From: Caulobacterales bacterium
GTDB taxonomy: Bacteria; Pseudomonadota; Alphaproteobacteria; Caulobacterales; Aquidulcibacteraceae
Direction of reading: 5' to 3'
Assembly (NCBI GenBank): GCA_017303355.1
Contig: JAFLCU010000004.1
Location: 124,001-188,000, forward strand
DNA: 64,000 nt
A program made the translations under genes and the position numbers. The notes under the pieces were generated by a model. The model saw only the letters and a list, made by a program, of their open reading frames with translations. It was not told the origin of the DNA and ran no database searches. This document shows, piece by piece, positions 42,522 to 51,023 of the stretch (position 1 is its first letter; every line of letters begins with the position of its first letter).

Positions 42522-42970
42522 GCGACGAGACGCATATGGCGCGGGCCTTGGCGCTGGCGGCGGCCGCAGCTGAGGCCGGCGAGGCGCCGATCGGCTGCGT
42601 GATCGTCGATGGCGCGGGCGAGGTGATCGCCGAGGGCTCCAACGCCCCGATCGCCACGCACGACCCCACAGCCCACGCCGAGATCATCGCACTCCGCCAA
42701 GCGGCGGCGGCTTTGGAAAACTACCGCCTGAAGCCCGGCCTGACGCTCTACGTGACGCTGGAGCCCTGCGCGATGTGCGCAGGGGCGATTTCCAACGCCC
42801 GGATCAATCGGCTGGTCTATGGCGCCTCCGACCCCAAGGGGGGGGGGGTGGCGCACGGGGCGCGGGTGTTCGATCAGCCCACCTGCCATTGGAAGCCGGC
42901 GATTACCGCTGGGGTGGAGGCCGAGGCCGGGGCGAAGCTGTTGAAGGACTTCTTCAAAGCCCGCCGCTGA
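42518..42970 (+). CDS. tadA: tRNA-specific adenosine-34 deaminase
   Basis: The 150-residue deaminase has the zinc site HAEIIALRQA and TLEPCAMCAGAI (His, two Cys, catalytic Glu) and the TadA loop DPKGGGVAHG. It converts A34 to inosine in tRNA-Arg(ACG), the tRNA encoded at 14,609. The DPKGGGV codons lie in an uninterrupted run of 11 G (42838-42848), a slippage-prone tract in a normally essential gene. The start overlaps the ABM gene by 4 bases. Confidence 0.93.
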   Translation: MSDETHMARALALAAAAAEAGEAPIGCVIVDGAGEVIAEGSNAPIATHDPTAHAEIIALRQAAAALENYRLKPGLTLYVTLEPCAMCAGAISNARINRLVYGASDPKGGGVAHGARVFDQPTCHWKPAITAGVEAEAGAKLLKDFFKARR

Positions 42971-43017
42971 GGCGAGGGGGATTGTGCATTGTGCGCCGCA
43001 GCATAAGCTGCCGCCCC

Positions 43018-43473
43018 ATGACACTGGCCGCCACCCAATCGCTCTATTTCGAAGACCTCAGCGTCGGCATGCGCGAGGATTATTCAAAGCACGTTCGCGC
43101 CTCGGACGTCGTAGGCTTCGCCGAGCTCTCGGGCGACCGCAACCCGATCCATTTGAGCGAGCACTTCGCCGCCAAGACCCCGTTCGGCGGCCGCATCGCC
43201 CACGGCCTCTACACGGCCAGCCTGATCTCGGCCGTCATCGGCACCCGCATGCCGGGGCCGGGCGCCATCTATATTTCGCAAACGCTGCGCTTCATGGCGC
43301 CGGTGCGGATCGGCGACACGGTGATCGCCAGCGTCGAGATTGTCGAACTGATCGAGAAAGGCCGCCGCGCCAAATTGCGCTGCGAATGCCGCGTCGGCGA
43401 GACGGTGGTGCTCGAAGGCGAAGCCGAGGTGAAAATCCCAGCGCGCCCGGCGGCGGAGCAGCTCAGTGCCTAA
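43018..43473 (+). CDS. MaoC-family dehydratase ((R)-specific enoyl-CoA hydratase-like)
   Basis: The ATG at 43018 gives 151 residues with a hot-dog fold and the hydratase motif SGDRNPIHLSEHFAAKTPFG (catalytic Asp and His), followed by GRIAHGLYTASLISAVIGT. Members hydrate trans-2-enoyl-CoA to (R)-3-hydroxyacyl-CoA in fatty acid or PHA metabolism. The stop codon overlaps that of ribF in a shared CTAA. Confidence 0.88.
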   Translation: MTLAATQSLYFEDLSVGMREDYSKHVRASDVVGFAELSGDRNPIHLSEHFAAKTPFGGRIAHGLYTASLISAVIGTRMPGPGAIYISQTLRFMAPVRIGDTVIASVEIVELIEKGRRAKLRCECRVGETVVLEGEAEVKIPARPAAEQLSA

Positions 43474-44381
43474 GCCAGAATTGCGCGCGCCCTCGCCGCG
43501 TCATCCGCCATCTGCGCTTTCAGCGCCTCGACATCGGTGAAATGCGCTTCGTCGCGCAGGAAGGCGATGATCTCGACCTCGATGGTCTTGCCGTAAAGCT
43601 CCGCATCGAAATCAAAGATGTGCGTCTCCAGCAGCGGCTCCGGCAGCGCACCGACGCTGGGATTGACGCCAATGCTGGCCACGCCCGGGAGCAAGACGCC
43701 ATCGAGGTTGGCGCGCACCGCGTAGATGCCGAGCCGTGGACGCGCGTACGCGCCCAACGGCACATTCGCGGTGGCGAAGCCAAAGCCGCGCCCGCGCTGG
43801 AAGCCGCGCTGCACCACGCCCTCGATCGCCCACGGGCGCGAAAGGACGGTCGCCGCTTTATCCATCGCGCCAGCGGCGATGGCTTCGCGTACGGCGGTGG
43901 AGGAGAAGCGGCCGTCGTCGCCTTCCACAGCGGTTACAGCGCTGACGCTAAAGCCAAGCTCGCGGCCGAGCGCGGCAAGACGCGCCGCGTCGCCCATGCG
44001 TCGGTGGCCGAAGCGATAATCGGCGCCGACGCTCACGTGGCGCACGCCGAAATGTTCGCACAGCACCTTGCGCGCGAACGCCGCGTCACCCATCTGTGAG
44101 AGTGCCGCGTCAAAGCGGACTTCAAACAATTCATCAACGCCACATGCGGTCAGCGCGCGCGCACGCTGCGCATCGCTCTGCAGGCGAAAGGGCGCGGCGT
44201 CCGGCTGGAAGAAGCCGCGCGGGTGCGGGCTGAACAGCGCGACGCCGAGTTTTCCGCCTTGCGCGCGCGCTGAAGCGATCACAGCCTGGTGGCCGCGATG
44301 CACGCCATCGAAATTGCCGAGCGCGATCGCCGCGCCGCGTGCATTTGCTGGTATGGAGTCTGAAGGGCCGTGGCTGCGCAT
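43470..44381 (-). CDS. ribF: Bifunctional riboflavin kinase / FAD synthetase
   Basis: The 303-residue protein has an N-terminal FAD synthetase domain (IALGNFDGVHRGHQAVI, FSPHPRGFF, the SVGADYRFGHRR region) and a C-terminal flavokinase domain (GRGFGFATANVPLGAYARPR, GVASIGVNPSVG, HIFDFDAELYG). It makes FMN from riboflavin and then FAD. It is convergent with the MaoC-type gene. Confidence 0.95.
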   Translation of the reverse strand: MRSHGPSDSIPANARGAAIALGNFDGVHRGHQAVIASARAQGGKLGVALFSPHPRGFFQPDAAPFRLQSDAQRARALTACGVDELFEVRFDAALSQMGDAAFARKVLCEHFGVRHVSVGADYRFGHRRMGDAARLAALGRELGFSVSAVTAVEGDDGRFSSTAVREAIAAGAMDKAATVLSRPWAIEGVVQRGFQRGRGFGFATANVPLGAYARPRLGIYAVRANLDGVLLPGVASIGVNPSVGALPEPLLETHIFDFDAELYGKTIEVEIIAFLRDEAHFTDVEALKAQMADDAARARAILA

Positions 44382-44563
44382 TCGTTCACAAAGTCTTTTC
44401 GTTCAAACCCGTTTGCAGCGGCGTGCGTTTCCAAAACCTTGTCATGGCCCACGTCGCTCTTGGCCGCGTTCATTCATGCTTAAGGGCTACTTTACTGAAA
44501 ATTCTCACGTCTTTGCTATCTCTCATGATCACGACACGGCGCAAAAACAGCCGGTAACGCTTC

Positions 44564-44595
44564 GCCGCCGGACCATCGCACCCTGGTCCGGCGGC
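44564..44595 (+). promoter_or_regulatory. Strong stem-loop in the leader of the CheY-like gene
   Basis: gccgccggacca (44564-44575) and tggtccggcggc (44584-44595) form a perfect 12-base-pair stem with an 8-base loop, 58 bases before the response regulator start. The gap between the divergent ribF and cheY-like genes (44382-44653) otherwise holds A/T-richer stretches likely to contain promoters. The stem could be an attenuator, an mRNA stabiliser, or part of a small RNA. Confidence 0.5.
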
Positions 44596-44653
44596 AGGCG
44601 CGACCCTGAAAACAAAATGCGCGCGTGAGGGGTATGCGGGAGAGTGTGAGCCG

Positions 44654-45034
44654 ATGTCAGTTTCGATGACAATGCCGATCCTTATCGTGGACGATTACAA
44701 CACGATGATCCGCATCATGCGCAATCTCCTCCGCCAACTCGGCTTCTCCAACATCGACGAAGCGTCCGACGGGCGCACCGCGTTGGCGAAGATGAGCCAA
44801 AAGAACTATGCGCTGGTGATCTCCGATTCCAACATGGCGCCGATGACGGGCCTCGAACTCCTGCAACGCGTGCGCGCCGATGAGCGCATCAAGCAAACCC
44901 CGTTCATGATGGTCGCGGGCGACCAGAGCGAGGGCGTTGAAGCGCAGCGCCGCGCCGCCGATAGCTACATCCTGAAGCCGTTCAACGCCCAGTCGTTGAA
45001 GTCGAAGCTGGTCCCGGTGCTCGGCGCGTTCTAA
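44654..45034 (+). CDS. CheY-like single-domain response regulator
   Basis: The 126-residue protein is a bare receiver domain: acidic pair in PILIVDDYNTMIRIMRNLLR, phospho-acceptor Asp in ALVISDSNMAPMTGLELLQR, and the conserved Lys in SYILKPFNAQSLKSKL. The sequence GFSNIDEASDGRTAL is typical of CheY proteins that act on flagellar motors or kinases. There are no chemotaxis genes next to it. Three in-frame ATGs (44654, 44666, 44672) are possible starts. Confidence 0.88.
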   Translation: MSVSMTMPILIVDDYNTMIRIMRNLLRQLGFSNIDEASDGRTALAKMSQKNYALVISDSNMAPMTGLELLQRVRADERIKQTPFMMVAGDQSEGVEAQRRAADSYILKPFNAQSLKSKLVPVLGAF

Positions 45035-45801
45035 AGCGCCATCACGCCGCCATCGATCACGACAGTTTGCCCCGTCAAGAACGCGCCCGCCTTGGACGCG
45101 AGCAACACGGCCATGCCGGCGATCTCGTCAGGCTGGCCGATGCGCTTCAGCGCCGAGCGCTCGGTTGAAGATTTGAGGATCGCCGGGTTCTCCCAAAGCG
45201 CCTTGGCGAAATCGGTTTGCACGAGCCCCGGCGCGATCGTGTTCACGCGCACATTGTCCGGCCCGAATTCACTGGCAAGATTGCGCGCGAGCTGCATGTC
45301 CGCGGCTTTCGAGATGTCGTAGGCGCCGATCACGGGCGAGCCTTTGAGGCCGCCGATCGAAGAAATGATGATCACCGCGCCATCCTTGCGCTCGCGCATC
45401 TGCGGCGCGCACATATTGATGAGCCAGTGGTTGGAGATGATGTTGTTCTGCAGGATCTTCGTGAACTGATCGTCGCTGATGCCGGACATTGGTCCGAAAT
45501 AAGGGTTCGACGCGGCGTTGCAGACGCAGATATCGATCTTGCCGAAAGCGCGGTTGGTCTCGTCCACCAGGTTCTGCAGCGCCTCCTTGGCGGCGATATT
45601 GGCTGGTACCGCGATCGCCGCCTTGCGCCCGACAGCGGCGTTGATCTCGTCAGCGGCTTGCTGGCAGGCGTCGGCCTTGCGCGATGAAACCACCACATTG
45701 GCGCCGTGCTCGGCCATGCGGTGGGCGATAGCCTTGCCGATGCCGCGCGACGAACCGGTGATGACGGCGACCTTGCCGCTCAAATCGAACAAATTGGCCA
45801 C
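45031..45801 (-). CDS. SDR-family oxidoreductase
   Basis: The 256-residue protein is a classical SDR: cofactor motif TGSSRGIGKAIAHRMAEHGA, NAAS, and active site Ser...YDISK, with the GG-type C-terminus LTGQTVVIDGGVMAL. The sequence resembles DHRS4-like or 3-oxoacyl-ACP reductase-like dehydrogenases; substrate is not known. Arg in the first loop (SSRKAD) suggests NADP(H). It ends in a shared CTAA with the response regulator gene. Confidence 0.85.
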   Translation of the reverse strand: MANLFDLSGKVAVITGSSRGIGKAIAHRMAEHGANVVVSSRKADACQQAADEINAAVGRKAAIAVPANIAAKEALQNLVDETNRAFGKIDICVCNAASNPYFGPMSGISDDQFTKILQNNIISNHWLINMCAPQMRERKDGAVIIISSIGGLKGSPVIGAYDISKAADMQLARNLASEFGPDNVRVNTIAPGLVQTDFAKALWENPAILKSSTERSALKRIGQPDEIAGMAVLLASKAGAFLTGQTVVIDGGVMAL

Positions 45802-45880
45802 GCGCGTTCTCCCTGATATGTGAGCGCCATCCTAGGCGGGGCGTGCTTTGCCGGTCTAGGCTGAGTTTGGAGGATGCGGC

Positions 45881-46804
45881 ATGCGGCTGGGCTGGCTCTT
45901 GGGTGTTTGCGCGTTGGCGCTGGCGGCGTGCGGCGATGTACAGCCGCCGGAGGTCAACCACGCCGCGCAATGCGCTGACGCCGCCGATGTTGCGATACGC
46001 GCGGCCGCGTGTACAGCCGTGATCGAAGATCCCGAGGCTGATGCGGAAGCTAAGGCCGCCGCCTTCGCCAATCGCGCGGCGGTGCGTTTCGGAGCGGGCG
46101 AGGTGACGCCAGCGTTGCGCGATTTCGAGGCCACACTCGGGCTGCAGGCCGACAACGAAGCCGCACTGCTCGGCCGCGCGCGCATCCTGATCAATAGCGG
46201 TCAATTGGATGCCGCCGAGCCGCTGCTGCGCCGCGCCGTCGAGGCGCATAATTCGGGCGAAGCGCACGAGATGCTTGGCCAAGTCGACCTGCGCCGTGGC
46301 GCATTCGAAAGCGCAATCGAAAATTTCAACGCGGCGCTCGAACAGGACCAGCGTTCGGCGATCGCTCTGGCCGGCCGCGCGCGTGCGAAGCAGCGTATGG
46401 GCGATTTGGAAGCCGCGACGGCCGACTACGACGCGGCGATCCGCGAGGATAGCGATCTTGTCGAAGCGCGTGCCGGCCGCTGCTGGCTCGATCTCAACCA
46501 GGGCCGCGAATTGGCCCGCGCATTGCGCGACGCCGAAGCGGCGGTCGCCGTTGAGCCGGCTCATGTCGAGGCGCAAGTGTGCCGCGGCGTGTTGCAGCTC
46601 CGCGAGGGGCAGTGGGAAGGCGCGAAGATATCGTTCGATGCGGCTCTTGCCGTGGAGTCCGGCAATCCAATGGCGCTGTTTGGGCGCGGCGTCGCACGCC
46701 GCCGTAGCGGCGATGGCGATGGCCGAGAGGACATGAACCTCGCCCGCGATTTCGACGGCCATATCGGCGAGCAATTCGACGATCTGGGCGTGCGAACGTA
46801 CTAG
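45881..46804 (+). CDS. TPR-repeat lipoprotein
   Basis: The 307-residue protein has a lipoprotein signal (LGWLLGVCALALAACG, lipobox Cys17) and then a run of tetratricopeptide repeats, for example AEPLLRRAVEAHNSGEAHEM, SAIENFNAALEQDQRSAIAL and ATADYDAAIREDSDLVEARA. It likely works as a scaffold on the periplasmic face of a membrane. Partners are unknown. It is convergent with the HAD gene, sharing a CTAG stop overlap. Confidence 0.85.
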   Translation: MRLGWLLGVCALALAACGDVQPPEVNHAAQCADAADVAIRAAACTAVIEDPEADAEAKAAAFANRAAVRFGAGEVTPALRDFEATLGLQADNEAALLGRARILINSGQLDAAEPLLRRAVEAHNSGEAHEMLGQVDLRRGAFESAIENFNAALEQDQRSAIALAGRARAKQRMGDLEAATADYDAAIREDSDLVEARAGRCWLDLNQGRELARALRDAEAAVAVEPAHVEAQVCRGVLQLREGQWEGAKISFDAALAVESGNPMALFGRGVARRRSGDGDGREDMNLARDFDGHIGEQFDDLGVRTY

Positions 46805-47649
46805 GCGAGTTCCGCCATCACGTAGGCAGCGTGCGCGCGCTCGTCGGCCAGTGCGGCTCCGACCTTCGCCGGATCGAGCTTCCCATCGCTCCATAGCACT
46901 TCGCCATGCATGCCCGAGGCGATGAAGAGGCAATCGAGATTTTGCCCGTTGGCGCCCTTTACATCGGTGCCAATGCCGTCGCCTATGCAGAGGATGCGGC
47001 TCTTGCCGAGCGCGCCGCCCGCGAGCGCGGCGAGTTCGGCATAGGCGAGTTCGTAGATCGGCGCGTGCGGCTTGCCGGCCATGACGACACGGCCGCCGAT
47101 CGCCGCGTAGTCTCGCGCGATCGCGCCGGCGCACCAGATTAATTGATCGCCCACGCGCACGACGATGTCCGGGTTGGCGCTCAACAATTCGAGATCGCGC
47201 GCGCGTGCCTCGCGCAGAATATCCGCATAGGCGCTGGGCTCCTCGTCGTCGCGGTTGAGGCCGGAGATGCCAATGAAGTTCGCTTGCGCCAGTTCGGATT
47301 GTGTGAGGCCCAGACCCTCCCACAGAGAGCGATCGTGTTCGGGGCCGATTTTGTACATCGGGCCTGGCGCGCGCTTGGTCAGTTCGGCGCGAATGGCGTC
47401 GCCGGAGGTGACGATGGAATCGTAGGCCGCACGCGGGAAGCCCAGCCGGTCGAGTTGGCCCGGAATAGGGCCGCGCGGCTTCGGCACGTTGGTGAGCAGC
47501 ACGACGTATTTGCCGGCGTTGCGCGCTTGCGTGAGCGCGGCGGCCGCGTACGGGAAGATGCGCCGCCCATTGTGGATGACGCCCCAAACGTCGCACAGGA
47601 TCGCATCATAGCGATCGAGCACGCCCTCAAGCGAAGCGATGGGCTGCAT
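46801..47649 (-). CDS. HAD-IIA (NagD-like) hydrolase, TIGR01459 type
   Basis: The 282-residue protein has HAD motif I in AILCDVWGVIHNG, motif II LLTNVPKP, Lys in VVMAGKPHAPIYE and the acidic motif GDGIGTDVKGANGQ. The DVWGV start and length fit the alphaproteobacterial TIGR01459 family of NagD-like phosphatases of unknown substrate. It overlaps the uridine kinase gene by one base and is likely cotranscribed with it. Confidence 0.9.
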   Translation of the reverse strand: MQPIASLEGVLDRYDAILCDVWGVIHNGRRIFPYAAAALTQARNAGKYVVLLTNVPKPRGPIPGQLDRLGFPRAAYDSIVTSGDAIRAELTKRAPGPMYKIGPEHDRSLWEGLGLTQSELAQANFIGISGLNRDDEEPSAYADILREARARDLELLSANPDIVVRVGDQLIWCAGAIARDYAAIGGRVVMAGKPHAPIYELAYAELAALAGGALGKSRILCIGDGIGTDVKGANGQNLDCLFIASGMHGEVLWSDGKLDPAKVGAALADERAHAAYVMAELA

Positions 47650-48260
47650 CAGGCGAGCATCGCGGCGATTTCAGCGGCGTTCGCTTCCGCGTGATCCGGC
47701 CCCGCATCGTACGGGCATTCCAACACGAGGTCGGCGAGCTCGCGCTGCGGCTCGATATAGGCTTCATGCATCGGGCGCACTGTCATGAAGAATTGCGACA
47801 TGACCGATCGTGGCGTGCGGCCGCGCTGCTCCACGTCGCGGATCATGCGGCGCGCAAGCCGCACGGATTCATCGGCGTTCACATAGATTTTGAGATCAAA
47901 TACCGGGCGCAGCTGCGCCGCCGCGAGCAGTAGGATGCCCTCGACGATCACGATATCGGCGTGAACGATACGCTCCACCTCCGGCTTGCGGCGATGGGTG
48001 ACGAGATCATAGACCGGCTTGTCGAACGCTTCGCCGCTTTTGGCCAATTGCAGGTGGCGCAACAGCAGGTCGTGCTCCTTGGCTTCTGGCGCATCGAAAT
48101 TGTGCGTGGCGGCGTTGAAGTTTGGGATGGTCGAGGCGCAGCGGTAATAATCATCCTCGGCGATGACTACCGCGCCGGCCCCCAGCCGGCGGGCCAAGGC
48201 GCGCGCAATGGTGGTCTTGCCGGCGCCGGAGCCGCCTGTGATCGCGATGGTGCGGGTCAT
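47649..48260 (-). CDS. udk: Uridine kinase-like P-loop kinase
   Basis: The 203-residue protein has Walker A GGSGAGKTTIARALARRL, the substrate segment EDDYYRCASTIPNFNAATHN ending in FDAPEA, and VEGILLLAAAQLRPVFDLKI. It phosphorylates uridine (or cytidine) to the monophosphate in pyrimidine salvage. The HAD-type enzyme downstream might remove such phosphates, but there is no direct evidence. The family also includes phosphoribulokinase-like enzymes; length and motifs fit Udk best. Confidence 0.88.
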   Translation of the reverse strand: MTRTIAITGGSGAGKTTIARALARRLGAGAVVIAEDDYYRCASTIPNFNAATHNFDAPEAKEHDLLLRHLQLAKSGEAFDKPVYDLVTHRRKPEVERIVHADIVIVEGILLLAAAQLRPVFDLKIYVNADESVRLARRMIRDVEQRGRTPRSVMSQFFMTVRPMHEAYIEPQRELADLVLECPYDAGPDHAEANAAEIAAMLA

Positions 48261-48292
48261 GCGCCGCTAGGTGCGGCGTCCCGCGGAAAAAC

Positions 48293-49600
48293 TCAAGCCA
48301 CGCGGCCGCCTTGCTTCAGCAGGAAGTCGCGCGGCGGCGCGGTTTCTTCCATCAGGCTCTCCTTGATGGCGCGCGGCGCGCCGAAAAGGTGCCCCTGGCC
48401 GAAGGGTACATCGAGGTCGAGCACCTCGAGCACGGCGTCCTCGTTCTCGATGCGCTCGGCGATCAGATCGATGCCGTAGCGCTGGAAGACGGCCGAGATA
48501 TCGGACGCGGCGATCTCGCGGGTGATGGCCGAGCGCGGGCGGACGTTGCCGCGCACGATCTGCTCGGCCAGTACGCGAACGGGCATTTTCACATAACGCA
48601 CGCCCGAGCGCTCAAGATCGGGCAAATCGATCTCGGCGTTCGCGACCTTGTCGATCGAGAAGCGGAAGCCGAGATCAACCAGCTTGGCCATCGCGCGCGC
48701 CTCGATTGAGGTGCGGTTCTCGTAAGCGTCCTGTGGGATTTCGAAGATGACGCTGCCGGCGAGGTCGCGGTTCTCGCGCATGAATTCGATGAATTGCGGG
48801 AAGAACAATTCGTCGGCGAGCGCGCGGGGCGTCAGATTGCAGAAGATGCCGATGCGGCGATCTTGCTTCATCAACTTGCGTACGATCTGCACGCAGCGGA
48901 ACAGCAGCACGTTGTCGATCGTCGGCATCAAGCCGGCCTGCTCGGCGGCGGGGATGAATTCCTGCGGCAGGATTAAGCGGCCCGAGGCGTCCTTCAGGCG
49001 CGTGAAGCCTTCGTAGAAGGCGGTTTTGCGCTGTGGCAATTGCACGATCGGCTGCAGGTGCAACTCGACGCGGTTCTCCAGCAGCGCCTCGCGCACCAGA
49101 TCCATCGGCCCGCGCACGGCGCTCGGGTTGATTGGCGTGACATTCCCGGCGCCTTGGATCGATTGCAGGCGCGCGTCCATGGCCGCGCCGAGCTTATCGA
49201 CGATCTGGTCGATCAGCTTGAGCTCCAGCGGCGCGCCGCCGTTTTGCGCGTAGCTCGGCGCTTCAAGTTGGGGCGCGTGCGGCGGCGGCGCGAACGCGAT
49301 CTGCGCCTCGAGGCTATCCATGCGCGTTTGCATCGCGTCGATGTCGGCGGCGATCTCGCGCTGGGCGCTGCGGATGCGTTCGCTATCGGCCCTCAAGCGC
49401 TTCTCGGCGCCGCCGATGCGGTTCGCGGCCGCGCTTGACGAAATGCCCGCATGCGTGACGGCGCACGCGCTGAAAAGCGCGATCCCGCCCAGCAGCGACG
49501 ACCCCAGCGGCTCGCCGCCAATCTGCATCAGCGCCGCGCCCACCGCGAACGAGATCATCGCGTAGGCCACGTAGAGAAGGATGTGCGTGAAGATAGGCAT
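48293..49600 (-). CDS. Degenerate EAL-domain protein, TipF-like
   Basis: The ATG at 49598-49600 gives 435 residues. Two membrane helices (about 6-24 and 32-54) are followed by a coiled coil (KRLRADSERIRSAQREIAADI ... about 65-105) and an EAL domain (about 185-430). The signature EAL reads EGF (AFYEGFTRLKD), and several catalytic residues appear changed, so hydrolysis of c-di-GMP is unlikely. Two helices, coiled coil and inactive EAL are the plan of Caulobacter TipF, a c-di-GMP receptor that positions the flagellum. A longer upstream start is less likely because it would cross the divergent promoter. Confidence 0.78.
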   Translation of the reverse strand: MPIFTHILLYVAYAMISFAVGAALMQIGGEPLGSSLLGGIALFSACAVTHAGISSSAAANRIGGAEKRLRADSERIRSAQREIAADIDAMQTRMDSLEAQIAFAPPPHAPQLEAPSYAQNGGAPLELKLIDQIVDKLGAAMDARLQSIQGAGNVTPINPSAVRGPMDLVREALLENRVELHLQPIVQLPQRKTAFYEGFTRLKDASGRLILPQEFIPAAEQAGLMPTIDNVLLFRCVQIVRKLMKQDRRIGIFCNLTPRALADELFFPQFIEFMRENRDLAGSVIFEIPQDAYENRTSIEARAMAKLVDLGFRFSIDKVANAEIDLPDLERSGVRYVKMPVRVLAEQIVRGNVRPRSAITREIAASDISAVFQRYGIDLIAERIENEDAVLEVLDLDVPFGQGHLFGAPRAIKESLMEETAPPRDFLLKQGGRVA

Positions 49601-49679
49601 TATTTGCCGCCCCGAATCTCTGAGCATCCATGGGACAGGCACGGTGGTTGACGGTGAATTAACCACGCTGGCGAGGTGC

Positions 49680-49716
49680 TTGACAAAATTATCGTAATAC
49701 AATAATATATTGCTGT
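49680..49716 (+). promoter_or_regulatory. Strong sigma-70-type promoter with overlapping palindrome
   Basis: TTGACA (49680-49685) and TAATAT (49703-49708) with a 17-base spacer form a near-consensus promoter before the DUF2975 operon. A palindrome, aatacaataatatattgctg and following tatt (about 49696-49719), overlaps the -10 element; it is a likely operator for the HTH protein at the end of the operon. Confidence 0.75.
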
Positions 49717-49741
49717 ATTGCTTGATTTGGAGTTTATCCCC

Positions 49742-50275
49742 ATGAGCCCAGCAGCGAATGCGCCTCTTGCGCGTGCGCAGGAGCTTGCCGGTGGCGCGGC
49801 CACGGTGGCTGTCATCGCGGCGGTGCTGATCGCCATCGGCGGCGCAGCGGTTGTCGGCGGCCCGGCGGCCGCGGCGCTGCGCAGTCAGGAGGTGACCCCG
49901 GACTTGGAGGGCGCGCTTACTCTCTTCCGCGCGGCGGGCGGCTTTCTAGTGCTGGCTATCCCAGCGTTCCTGCTCGCGGGCGCTTTGCTCGATTTGAGCA
50001 AGGTGCTCGAGGAATATGGCAGGGGCCAGTTCTTTACCCTCACCGCGAGCGCCGGCGTGCGTAAAGCCGGGGAAGGCGCGCTTTGGGCGCTGGCGTTCAA
50101 GATCGTGATCTCGCCGACGCTGTTCAGCTGGATCACGCACGAGGGGCGCGGCTTCATCTGGCACATGGAGCCGTTTGATCTGGGGCTAGTGGCGTTTGCG
50201 GGGTTCGTGATGGTGCTGGGCCGCGTGCTCGAAGCCGCCGCGCGGATCAAGCAAGAGAATGACGAGATTGTCTGA
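49742..50275 (+). CDS. DUF2975-like membrane protein (first copy)
   Basis: From the ATG at 49742 the product has 177 residues and four predicted membrane helices (about 20-40, 60-85, 115-135, 145-165). The tail AARIKQENDEIV matches the end pattern of DUF2975 proteins. Family members are found with a small Cro/C1-type regulator, as here. Function is unknown. It overlaps the next gene by one base (TGATG). Confidence 0.75.
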   Translation: MSPAANAPLARAQELAGGAATVAVIAAVLIAIGGAAVVGGPAAAALRSQEVTPDLEGALTLFRAAGGFLVLAIPAFLLAGALLDLSKVLEEYGRGQFFTLTASAGVRKAGEGALWALAFKIVISPTLFSWITHEGRGFIWHMEPFDLGLVAFAGFVMVLGRVLEAAARIKQENDEIV

Positions 50276-50790
50276 TGAGCGACGTCGCGAAACTTGATCC
50301 GCACGCGCAACTGGAGAGCGCCGCCAAGCAGGCGCGCTCGATGCGGCGTGTTACTGAAATTCTGATCCCACTGCTCGTGGCGGCGATCGCGTTGCCGCTG
50401 ATCGGCGGTGTGTATCTGGCTCTGTTCGAAGGGCGCGGCGGCGTTGTGGGCGCGCTGATCCACATCATTGCGGCGACGCCCGCCATATGCGCGGCGATGG
50501 CGGTGATCGGTTTGCACGGCGTGATCAGTGAATACACCGCTGGCCGAATGCTGTCGGCGGCCGCGAGCGATGGATTTCGACGTGCTGGCGTTTGGGCGCT
50601 GGCGGCGTTCTTGTTGAAACTCAGTGTTGTGCCGTTGCTCACGGCGTTTCTGGGCGGACCTGCGTTCGATTGGCGGTTCGACGCGCTCGACATCGCGCTG
50701 ATGGCGTTCGCGGCACTCCTGCTGATGATCGGCACGGTGATCCAGGCAGCGGCGGCCGCGCTTAAAGCCGAGAACGATCAGATCGTCTGA
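50275..50790 (+). CDS. DUF2975-like membrane protein (second copy)
   Basis: The 171-residue product has four predicted membrane helices and the same tail type (AAALKAENDQIV) as the preceding protein; the two seem to be paralogues and might form a heteromer. Start and stop both overlap neighbours by one base, so the three genes form a tight operon. Confidence 0.75.
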   Translation: MSDVAKLDPHAQLESAAKQARSMRRVTEILIPLLVAAIALPLIGGVYLALFEGRGGVVGALIHIIAATPAICAAMAVIGLHGVISEYTAGRMLSAAASDGFRRAGVWALAAFLLKLSVVPLLTAFLGGPAFDWRFDALDIALMAFAALLLMIGTVIQAAAAALKAENDQIV

Positions 50791-51023
50791 TGCGCATTGT
50801 CGTCACCCTCGATGTGATGCTGGCGCGGCGCAAGATGAAGTCAAAAGACCTCGCCGAGCGCGTCGGCATCACTGAAGCGAACCTCTCGCTGTTGCGGACG
50901 GGTAAGGTGAAAGGCGTGCGGTTCGAGACGCTGGCCAAGATTTGCGAAGCGCTGGACTGCAAGCCCGGAGATTTGCTCGATATCGAAGCCGGCGAAAGCG
51001 ACGCCGCCGGCGGAGATTTCTAG
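50790..51023 (+). CDS. Small Cro/C1-type HTH regulator (YozG-like)
   Basis: The 77-residue protein is one helix-turn-helix domain: VTLDVMLARRKMKSKDLAER, VGITEANLSLLRTGKVKGVR and TLAKICEALDCKPGDLLDIE. This compact type is regularly the partner of DUF2975 membrane proteins and probably represses the operon through the palindrome at about 49696-49719. It shares a CTAG stop overlap with the convergent transporter gene. Confidence 0.88.
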   Translation: MRIVVTLDVMLARRKMKSKDLAERVGITEANLSLLRTGKVKGVRFETLAKICEALDCKPGDLLDIEAGESDAAGGDF

